Of a stretch of 64,000 nucleotides of DNA, positions 54,693-64,000 are shown piece by piece. The DNA comes from Beroe forskalii. Taxonomy: Eukaryota; Ctenophora; Nuda; Beroida; Beroidae. The stretch covers positions 234,889 to 298,888 of the forward strand of contig WFMF01000207.1 in assembly GCA_011033025.1 (NCBI GenBank). Direction: 5' to 3'. Below the pieces are notes generated by a model. The model saw only the letters and a program-made list of their open reading frames with translations, did no database searches and was not told the DNA's origin. Position numbers and translations under genes: made by a program. Each line of letters begins with the position of its first letter. Positions within the stretch are counted from its first letter, which is position 1.

Positions 54693-56330
54693 TAGGCTAA
54701 GCCAGGGATCGTTCACATGTTACTTAATCACCTAGAAGGGGGGATTACGAATGACTACGTTACATGTTATTGTATAAACAAATGTAACTACTGTAAACTT
54801 GCTTAGGAGGGGGAGGGGGGTTAAAAATTGGCCAAAAATTGATTATAAAATATGCGAATCATCCCTAATCATCTGCTAATACTCACCAAGCTCTTACCAA
54901 TTCCAAAGAATATGTTGCCAAGGCAACATGGCAGAGATCAACGCAATTATGCAAATTCCAAACTTAATTTCGTGATATTGTATTCTATCTTTCGACTTTT
55001 ATTTCATTCCTAATCCTATGTTTGTAATTTTTGTATGATTGCAACTTCTCGAAATGGTTGCATTACAGAATTTGAGCTTCCGCTATTCACTCTACTTCAC
55101 TGTTCTCTAGGCTATTTGATTCGAGGTAAATGTCTACTGCTGATGGAATTGCTGTTAATTTGATTCAAGTTTTATTTTCAAAGTCTGTACTTTTTATACT
55201 CTTAGGTATACTTCTGTTCGCTGCTGGACTATCTAGATATCAGTTTTTAACATTTAATTACTTGAGAGCCCGACTACTTCGCATTTTCACGATGTTTTGC
55301 TGACGATCATCTTACAAGATTACTCTATTTGCTTGTTTCTGCCTCATTATAGAGACTTTGCTGTTTATTAGAATCTTATGGTGGACACTTTCAAAGCATC
55401 ATGTGTGTTTAAAATATAGGGTATTGCTTGTCGGTTGTTAACAGGCCAAAATGCAACACTGTTTCAGCGACCAAAACCGTGATTATGTGATCGATTTTCA
55501 GTACTTCTTTGTTTCAATGAAATACAAGGAAATATTTTGTAATGGAATATTAATCATGAAAATCTGCGCCATCTGAAATTACCTCTTAATCTCATCTGTT
55601 GGTAGAATTGTTGAGAATTTTCCTCCGGTTCTTGTACCCCAGCATCTCAGATTCTGTTTCACCTTATGCGAGTCACCTGAAATGACAAATAATTAGTTAA
55701 TCAATAATTAGCAGATTTGTGAAGATGCTGCTGTCGTCTTGTTTAATGCAAATTTACAAGGAAAATCGAAATTTCTTGTCGATACGATCTCGGATCAAGA
55801 CGCTGATTTATCAATCGAAATGAGCGAGGTTGCGCTACAGCGCGCGGCTCGGCAAAATTCATCTACAATTTTGTAGCGCAACCTCATTCGGGATAAATTT
55901 ACACCAATTTTACACCGACTCGTGGTGTCGTTCTATAGAAATCCACATTTTGAAGATAGAGACTTGAAACCTTCGGGGAATCGCTAGAGGATAAAATTTT
56001 GTACTTCAAGTTGATCTTAGATTTTGGATATCACGCTCCTGAGCTCCACAATGAACCATGGGAGACGGCGCAATTAGAAAAACGTGTTTTCTGTTGCGAG
56101 CTGTTATTGAACATAACTCCTGGCAGGAATAGCGTATCTTAATGATCTTTTCACCTATAAACTCGTACAGCTGAGCTCTATTGAATGGTCACCTTCAAAA
56201 TTCATTTTTCTTAAGTTTAGACCCTCAAATCGTGCGATGTTGTCGCGAAATTGGTGCTATTCCCAAAACTGCGCACAAGGTACTAGCATGTAGCGCAACC
56301 TCGCGCATCGGGGTTGAATATGTCTCGTAA

Positions 56331-59059
56331 GGTAGATCGTTGCGACTGGTTGTGACTTTTAACGTTAACGGTGAAACTAATCACCATCCTGATTCACGTT
56401 GCTGCAAAGTACCCATTTAAATAGTTAATCTAAATGCTCATTGTTGGGTAAAATGACGGGAATTTAAAGGAATAAAACACGGAATTTATTTCATTTTCAT
56501 GTACCAATGAACATGCTTAGCCCCACATACCCTTTTACACAAGCTGCTTCCCACACACATGATGCAAGCGGGTTAATAGTCCGTCGCTGAGGGTATTTTA
56601 CGTCAATAAAACCACCCGGAGCAAAACCACTTTTCCGAGACAGGTAAAACTAGTCACGCATCCTTGGAAAATGAGTCCTGGATTATTAGACTTACTGGAA
56701 CGCGCGTAATGAAGCGTTTCACAGCCCATTGCGCTAAATTTTCGCGCGCAATTATATTCGCGCGCACCTTTCGTGAAGCACATGTCGGGCGCGCTTAGAA
56801 TGTTGGCGCGCTACGGATAACTTGATGACTTGTGTTGTTGTTGATCAAATTGGCAGTAGTACGATTATAGCAAATTACGACATGATCAAGGAAAAAATAA
56901 CCATGATTGGACAATAATGAATGGTTGTCGTGTGATTCTTGTTATGACCTTCTGATCTAAATTTAGAATTTGAGCGGTGCGTGATCAACACTCTGACTTT
57001 AATTAAGTATCGTATCCCTAATCCCTTCATGTGTTCTGCTCCTGTAATAACTTTCTCGCTGATTTCCCCCGATAATTATCTCTTGCTTTCATCCGAGGAA
57101 TAGTTTTCCCCGAACTCTCGTAGTAAACTGCATCAGACGAAAGGTCTGTCACTCGATACACAGCGGTAATTCTGCGGCACAGTATAATGTAATTCTCTCC
57201 AACATATAGTTAGTACGAGTGTACTCAGATCTCTAATGCTATTTTGATCTACTGCCACTCCTACTTATCTTAGTATGTACACGTCTGATGAGCTTAAATT
57301 TTATTAAATTTTATAAATACCGAGGACGGCATACCTCATGCTCTCCACTATAACGAGGAATAATTGTGCGTGCTTTCTCCGGACACATGGTAATTATCAT
57401 CTCCCGTTGTAATTGAGTTTATGTAATGTACTACAGAATGTACAGACCTCATCATTGTTCAGTATTTTATTGTTCATTTTATTTTTCGTGATGAATACGT
57501 ATTCATCAGCGAAATTACACAACTTTTCGCTCCAGGGCCATCGATAAATCATGAATTGCGTTTATTAGTTAAGAAGTTAAGAGAGAGGAATGGTGGTTCT
57601 TGAACGTGCGAAATTATGGGGGAGGGGGTCTGAAAACAGGAGAAATGTAAAATTAATTTATGGATGGTATGGCCCCTTCTGAATTTAGTCACTTCCGTAT
57701 TTGTGTGCTGGTGGCGCCCTTGTACTGTAAGAACATACCCAGCTGCAAACATTTTGTGTAAGGAGTGGTTTTCCTCGTGTATATGTGCTACAAAAACATT
57801 ATCCCAATTTCATACGAAACACACTCCGCTACAATCATGGTCTTTCAATAACTTTCATTAAGCAAAATATTATGCGGTATGTTCTAACATACATAAAAAC
57901 ACCGGAACAGCGATGTATCGAGAGGTGTTAAAAGACACGTTTTAAAACTCTTGTTTTGATCCGGATGCAGTAAAATGTGGTCGCGAATTACGTCATTATC
58001 ATAGATTAGAGTGGTACTTCTCCGACGTTGAAATGGCATGTTTATCTGTCACACTTTTCAGATCTGGAGACGGTCTTCCACCCCTAGAGTCATGGGTATT
58101 TCGGGAACTGGTTTCAAATTTCGATAATATACGTATACGTTTTATAGAACATACGATCTTTAAATGATTGCGTTAATGTAAAATACTATGGTCCTTCAAG
58201 TTTTGGGTTGATTGAATTAGGTTTTAGTTCATCAGACGAATTGATGAATAGGTTTTTCATTTTAAAATCAGGATAAATTTAATCCGGAGACCACCCCCAT
58301 ACTTCTCACTTTTGTGTTTTATACCTTCTTTGATTCATCCTTTTCCGATAATGAAGTATGACGTTTTAGAAATGAATAGTTTAATATTATTTCAACAGAT
58401 TTTCCCTGCGCCGATGATAAGCGTTTACTGAATTTAGTAATGTCTGGTTTAAGTTGTGAATACGACGAAACGATTACAATACTTAAAGAATTCTCACTAA
58501 TATAGTGTTTCGTACCGGGAATCTCTTTGCGCTTCCATGTGCCGCATTATCGATAGATTATCGATTATCAATTATTAACTATCTGCTTCAGGTATGTGAT
58601 ACGCTTTACCTTATCATTATACTACTATCCGCAATCAATATTACCCTGACTAATTATTGTATTACTTTCAGTCTCCCGGTTTGTTAATCGCCATTCGTTT
58701 TATGATACTTTTAATCTTTTATTCTACGCTAATTTCAATTCTTAAAATATGTCGTTCATCTTTAGACTTAAAGTGAGGTTTTAAAACGTGACATTTGCGC
58801 CTTAAAAGCAAATTTGTCTCACGCCAAAGGGTTACTTTGTCGCAATTTTATTCTGAAAAGGAGAAACTTTTGCTTTAACGTTGCATTGTTGAGGAAGATT
58901 CACTTCAAAATGAGTTTTATTACTGTGCTTTCCAGCTTTCATCGTGTGATATGTAGCGATTTATCCATCGTAGAGGTGTATCTATAGAGGTGTATGGGTC
59001 AGCATCCCAATTGTCTGAATATTTACAATTTACACGGCGCCTCAAACTTCTGTTGCATA
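56331..59059. other. Intergenic DNA, no gene recognised
   Basis: AT-rich, with a CpG-rich patch at 56695-56815 (repeated CGCGCG words). A TACGTCATTATCATAGATTA word at 57985 is related to the 47 kb array. Open frames of 60-67 codons carry no known motif. Confidence 0.4.
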
Positions 59060-59220
59060 TAACCATTGCTGAGTAAGTTCACTGCTCTGAAATGGTGTTA
59101 CCCTTGCTGAGTAAGTTCACTACTCTGAAACGTTGTCACCAATGCTTAGTAAATTCACTACTCTGAAATGGTGTCACCCTTGCTGAGTAAGTTCACTGCT
59201 CTGAAATTGTGTCACCATTG
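59060..59220 (+). repeat. About 38-bp tandem repeat, four copies
   Basis: TTGCTGAGTAAGTTCACTGC followed by TCTGAAATGGTGTCACCC repeats about four times with single-base differences. Non-coding. Confidence 0.85.
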
Positions 59221-59719
59221 AAGCCACACACATTTAAGGTACCTTAGCAATTTGCCGGGATGCCAGTACTTTGCCAGGTTGCAATTTGCTAAAGGAAACG
59301 TCCTAACGCCCTTTGTCTATCGATACCATTATTGTGGGCAGGATTGCTCTGTCATTATGGCAAGGAGCTTGTGTATACTGTATAATCTCTATTTATTATG
59401 GTAAAAAGCTCTATTCTTTAACACACATATTGTCCAAATGATAGCCTTACAGCATACCCTCGGACTAATAATAATTAGTACTTTATAACTAGTATTCTAT
59501 ATAGTACTCTGACTGCCGGATGATTCTAATGACTCTGTGTTATGATCCGGCGGCTGGGAAATAGGCGGTGTGACGTCATCAATGCAGCGCTTAATATCAT
59601 GATAATGTCGTGACTATTATTGGTGTCGAGATGGTTGCAGTGCCTCTGTGTTATTATGACTTTATTACGATGCTGGTGAAGTCGGTGAGTGTTTCACTGG
59701 ATCTCACTGTGTTATGTAC

Positions 59720-62700
59720 TCTAGGTTGCTGTTTCTAGGTTGCTATTGGGGTTGCTGTTCCTAGGTTGCTATTGGGGTTGCTGTTCCTAGGTTGCTATTG
59801 GGGTTGCTGTTCCTAGGTTGCTATTGGGGTTGCTGTTCCTAGGTTGCTATTGGGGTTGCTGTTCCTAGGTTGCTATTGGAGGTTGCTGTTTCTAGGTTGC
59901 TATTAGAGGTTGCTATTGGAGATTGCTGTTTCCAGGTTGCTATTGGAGATTGCTGTTTCTAGGTTGCTATTGGAGGTTGCTGTTTCCAGGTTGCTATTGG
60001 AGGTTGCTGTTTCTAGGTTGCTATTGGTGGTTGCTGTTTCTAGGTTGCTATTGGAGGTTGCTGTTTCTAGGTTGCTATTGGAGATTGCTGTTTCTAGGTT
60101 GCTATTGGAGGTTGCTGTTCCTAGGTTGCTATTGGAGGTTGCTGTTTCCAGGTTGCTATTGGAGGTTGCTGTTTCTAGGTTGCTATTGGAGGTTGCTGTT
60201 TCCAGGTTGCTATTGGAGGTTGCTGTTCCTAGGTTGCTATTGGAGGTTGCTGTTCCTAGGTTGCTATTGGGGTTGCTGTTCCTAGGTTGCTATTGGAGGT
60301 TGCTGTTTCTAGGTTGCTATTAGAGGTTGCTATTGGAGATTGCTGTTTCCAGGTTGCTATTGGAGATTGCTGTTTCTAGGTTGCTATTGGAGGTTGCTGT
60401 TTCCAGGTTGCTATTGGAGGTTGCTATTGGAGGTTGCTGTTTCTAGGTTGCTATTGGAGGTTGTTGTTTCTAGGTTGCTATTGGTGGTTGCTGTTTCTAG
60501 GTTGCTATTGGAGATTGCTATTGGAGGTTGCTGTTCCTAGGTTGCTATTGGAGATTGCTGTTTCTAGGTTGCTATTGGGGTTGCTGTTCCTAGGTTGCTA
60601 TTGGAGGTTGCTGTTTCTAGGTTGCTATTAGAGGTTGCTGTTGTTTCTAGGTTGCTATTGGAGGTTGCTGTTTCTAGGTTGCTATTGGAGGTTGCTGTTT
60701 CTACGTTGCTATTGGAGGTTTCTATTAGAGGTTGCTATTGGAGGTTGCTGTTCCTAGGTTGCTATTGGAGGTTGCTGTTTCTAGGTTGCTATTGGAGGTT
60801 GCTGTTTCTAGGTTGCTATTGGAGGTTGCTGTTTCTAGGTTGCTATTGGAGGTTGCTGTTTCTAGGTTGCTATTGGAGGTTGCTGTTTCTAGGTTGCTAT
60901 TGGAGGTTGCTGTTCCTAGGTTGCTATTGGAGGTTGCTGTTCCTAGGTTGCTATTGGAGGTTGCTGTTCCTAGGTTGCTATTGGAGGTTGCTGTTCTAGG
61001 TTGCTAGGTTGCTATTGGGGTTGCTGTTTCTAGGTTGCTATTGGAGGTTGCTGTTTCTAGGTTGCTATTGGAGGTTGCTGTTCCTAGGTTGCTATTGGAG
61101 GTTGCTGTTTCTAGGTTGCTATTGGAGGTTGCTGTTTCTAGGTTGCTATTGGAGGTTGCTGTTTCTAGGTTGCTGTTCCTAGGTTGCTGTTTCTAGGTTG
61201 CTATTGGAGATTACTGTTTCTAGGTTGCTATTGGAGCTTGCTGTTCCTAGGTTGCTATTGGAGCTTGCTGTTCCTAGGTTGCTATTGGAGATTGCTGTTT
61301 CTAGGTTGCTATTGAAGGTTGCTATTGGAGCTTGCTGTTTCCAGGTTGCTATTTGAGGTTGTTGTTTCTAGGTTGCTATTGGAGGTTGCTGTTTCTAGGT
61401 TGGAGGTTGCTGTTTCTAGGTTGCTATTGGAGGTTGCTATTGAGGTTGCTGTTTCTAGGTTGCTATTGGAGGTTGCTGTTTCTAGGTTGCTATTGGAGGT
61501 TGCTGTTTCTAGGTTGCTATTGAGGTTGCTGTTTCTAGGTTGCTATTGGAGGTTGCTGTTTCTAGGTTGCTATTGAGGTTGCTGCTGTTTCTAGGTTGCT
61601 ATTGGAGGTTGCTGTTTCTAGGTTGCTATTGGAGGTTGCTGTTTCTAGGTTGCTATTGGAGGTTGCTGTTTCTAGGTTGCTATTGGAGCTTGCTGTTCCT
61701 AGGTTGCTATTGGAGCTTGCTGTTTCTAGGTTGCTATTGGAGGTTGCTGTTTCTAGGTTGCTGTTTCTAGGTTGCTATTGGAGCTTGCTGTTTCAAGGTT
61801 GCTATTTGAGGTTGTTGTTTCTAGGTTGCTGTTCCTAGGTTGCTGTTTCTAGGTTGCTATTGGAGATTGCTGTTTCTAGGTTGCTATTGGAGGTTGCTGT
61901 TTCTAGGTTGCTATTGGAGGTTGCTGTTTCTAGGTTGCTATTGGAGGTTGCTATTGGAGGTTGCTGTTTCTAGGTTGCTATTGGTGGTTGCTGTTTCTAG
62001 GTTGCTATTGGAGATTGCTGTTTCTAGGTTGCTATTGGAGGTTGTTGTTTCTAGGTTGCTATTGGAGGTTGCTGTTTCTAGGTTGCTATTGGAGGTTGCT
62101 GTTTCTAGGTTGCTATTGGAGGTTGCTGTTTCTAGGTTGCTATTGGAGGTTGCTGTTCCTAGGTTGCTATTGGAGGTTGCTGTTTCTAGGTTGCTATTGG
62201 AGGTTGCTGTTTCTAGGTTGCTATTGGAGGTTGCTATTGGAGGTTGCTGTTTCTAGGTTGCTATTGGAGGTTGCTGTTTCTAGGTTGCTATTGGAGGTTG
62301 TTTCTAGGTTATTGAGGTTGCTAGGTTTCTAGGTTGCTATTGGAGGTTGCTGTTTCTAGGTTGCTATTGGAGGTTGCTGTTTCTAGGTTGCTATTGGAGG
62401 TTGCTGTTTCTAGGTTGCTATTGGAGGTTGCTGTTTCTAGGTTGCTATTGGAGGTTGCTGTTTCTAGGTTGCTATTGGAGGTTGCTGTTTCTAGGTTGCT
62501 ATTGGAGGTTGCTGTTTCTAGGTTGCTATTGGAGGTTGCTGTTTCTAGGTTGCTATTGGAGGTTGCTGTTTCTAGGTTGCTATTGGAGGTTGCTGTTTCT
62601 AGGTTGCTATTGGAGGTTGCTGTTTCTAGGTTGCTATTGGAGCTTGCTGTTTCTAGGTTGCTATTGGAGGTTGCTGTTTCTAGGTTGCTATTGGAGGTTG

Positions 62701-63660
62701 CTGTTTCTAGGTTGCTGTTTCTAGGTTGCTATTGGAGCTTGCTGTTTCTAGGTTGCTATTGGAGGTTGCTGTTTCTAGGTTGCTATTGGAGGTTGCTGTT
62801 CCTAGGTTGCTATTGGAGGTTGCTGTTTCTAGGTTGCTATTGGAGGTTGCTGTTTCTAGGTTGCTATTGGAGGTTGCTGTTTCTAGGTTGCTATTGGAGG
62901 TTGCTGTTTCTAGGTTGCTATTGGAGGTTGCTGTTTCTAGGTTGCTATTGGAGGTTGCTGTTTCTAGGTTGCTATTGGAGGTTGCTGTTTCTAGGTTGCT
63001 ATTGGAGGTTGCTATTGGAGGTTGCTATTGGAGGTTGCTGTTTCTAGGTTGCTATTGGAGGTTGCTGTTTCTAGGTTGCTATTGGAGGTTGCTGTTTCTA
63101 GGTTGCTATTGGAGGTTGCTGTTTCTAGGTTGCTATTGGAGGTTGTTGTTTCTAGGTTGCTATTGGAGGTTGCTGTTTCTAGGTTGCTGTTTCTAGGTTG
63201 CTATTGGAGGTTGCTGTTCCTAGGTTGCTATTGGAGGTTGCTGTTCCTAGGTTGCTATTGGAGGTTGCTGTTGGAGATTGCTGTTTCCAGGTTGCTATTG
63301 GAGGTTGCTGTTTCTAGGTTGCTATTGGAGGTTGCTGTTTCTAGGTTGCTATTGGAGGTTGCTGTTTCTAGGTTGCTATTGGAGGTTGCTGTTTCTAGGT
63401 TGCTATTGGAGGTTGCTGTTTCTAGGTTGCTATTGGAGATTGCTGTTTCTAGGTTGCTATTGGAGGTTGCTGTTCCTAGGTTGCTGTTCCTAGGTTGCTA
63501 TTGGAGGTTGCTGTCCCTAGGTTGCTATTGATGGTTGCTGTTTCTAGGTTGCTATTGGAGATTTTTGTTTCTAGGTTGCTATTGGAGGTTGCTGTTTCTA
63601 GGTTGCTATTGGAGATTGCTGTTTCTAGGTTGCTATTGGAGATTACTGATTCTAGGTTGT
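59720..63660 (+). repeat. 3.9 kb minisatellite of a 27-bp unit
   Basis: On the order of 140 copies of GGTTGCTATTGGAGGTTGCT plus GTTTCTA. Variants include C for T in GTTCCTA, GGGG for GGAGG, and units lacking the second half. The left edge (59720-59900) uses the TTGGGGTTGCTGTTCC variant. The middle and right are nearly uniform, so homogenisation is uneven. The Leu/Glu/Val/Ala/Ser frames through the array exist in all three forward phases because 27 is divisible by three, and are not genes. The plus strand is strongly G/T-rich. Confidence 0.95.
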
Positions 63661-64000
63661 TATTTACAGTGTGTTGCTAACTGAAGAAACTGTCTCGCCT
63701 TTCAATCTGTCATTCGGTGGAGAAGGAATGGTTTAGTAACGAGTAAAAAGTGCAAATTGGGATATTACGAACGAGTGGCTGAAGGCCCGAGGGCGTAATA
63801 TCGCATTATGCACCTTCCAGGCATGTTTATGCTATGTATTCAAAAACCCTATAGGCACCAGGGTACAGTGCGCAATAAATTATTACGCACTGTAGTGCCG
63901 AAATCGATTTATTACGCACTGTAGGTCATAATAATTTATTATGGTGCAGTGGAGTGCGTAATAATTTATTAGCAAACTGTACCTTCATATCTTAATTGAA
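63661..64000. other. Intergenic DNA with a hairpin and TTATTACGCACTG words
   Basis: At 63761-63802 GATATTACG pairs with CGTAATATC around a head containing GGCCCGAGGGC. From 63868 to 63970 the word TTATTACGCACTG or its inverse recurs about four times, giving overlapping palindromes. No gene. Confidence 0.55.

Larger units (their letters stand above)
51859..56330. mobile_element. 4.5 kb imperfect palindrome (long-arm foldback)
   Basis: Sequence from 51859 inward is matched in inverse complement from 56330 inward. Matching words include CAACCCCGATGCGCGAGGTT, GTTCAATAACAGCTCGCAAC, GAGCTCAGGAGCGTGATATC, AATTTCTTGTCGATACGATC, CATGATGCTTTGAAAGTGTC, and CCAGCAGCG with AGTATAAAAAGTACAGACT. Similarity runs to about 53540 on the left and 54880 on the right, so the arms are about 1.5 kb. 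The left arm has an extra segment of about 210 bases (52830-53040). The unmatched centre is about 1.3 kb and contains a MITE. GCGAGGTTGCGCTAC recurs three times per arm. No transposase is recognised. It is either a large non-autonomous foldback transposon or an inverted duplication. Confidence 0.75.

Noticed and set aside
59910-63680. Many Leu/Val/Ala/Cys-rich frames in the 27-bp array
   Set aside because: The unit is divisible by three and lacks stops in several phases; no start context, signal or variation pattern suggests a protein.

Overview
Organism and overall character. This is eukaryotic, almost certainly invertebrate animal DNA. It is AT-rich, gene-poor and repeat-dense. It carries a secreted thrombospondin-repeat/PLAT protein, animal-type Helitrons, non-LTR retrotransposon (LINE) fragments, Merlin and hAT DNA transposons, MITE-like foldbacks and several kilobase-scale minisatellites. 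There are no operons, rRNA genes or intact tRNA genes. A non-vertebrate metazoan such as a sponge or another marine invertebrate would fit, but nothing here fixes the species. Layout, left to right. 1-5 kb: intergenic DNA with a possible 0.8 kb MITE, then a polypurine tract directly upstream of the only convincing host gene, a single-exon secreted protein with two TSP1 and two PLAT-like domains (2634-3875, + strand). 5.0-12.75 kb: a nested repeat block with weak inverted repeats at its outer ends. Inside it are a Merlin-type transposon with exact ends and an 8-bp target duplication (6033-8392), a LINE ORF1 fragment and a 2.7 kb minisatellite. 14.7-16.2 kb: strange homopolymer-smeared sequence that looks like poor consensus. 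16.15-24.17 kb: a decayed Helitron on the minus strand, interrupted by a hAT element (18727-19800) and a 5'-truncated LINE (21267-22392). 24.17-27.3 kb: a 54-bp minisatellite that appears to have grown out of a LINE ORF1 pseudogene. 28.5-29.2 kb: a foldback MITE. 30.97-41.45 kb: a heptanucleotide microsatellite split by a second, much better preserved Helitron (31857-40640) whose ends can be read to the base. 42.2-43.4 kb: a MITE beside a LINE endonuclease fragment. 47.0-47.3 kb: a 35-bp array phasing five CRE-like octamers. 49.4-50.8 kb: a foldback with an internally deleted reverse transcriptase in its loop. 51.86-56.33 kb: a 4.5 kb imperfect palindrome with a MITE at its centre. 59.7-63.7 kb: a 3.9 kb array of a 27-bp unit. 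How the parts relate. The two Helitrons are copies of one family, so the undamaged parts of each show where the other has been broken or invaded. The element protein joins, in order, an N-terminal minisatellite-encoded Pro/Thr-rich region, Arg-rich repeats, a Cys-rich motif, an extra module resembling the C-terminal part of a Pif1 helicase, the HUH Rep nuclease and the Pif1-type helicase. The extra Pif1-like module ahead of Rep, and the different N-terminal repeats in the two copies, are the most unusual protein-level features in the window. Most of the remaining structure is repeat biology: nested insertions, foldbacks and arrays seeded from transposon sequence.
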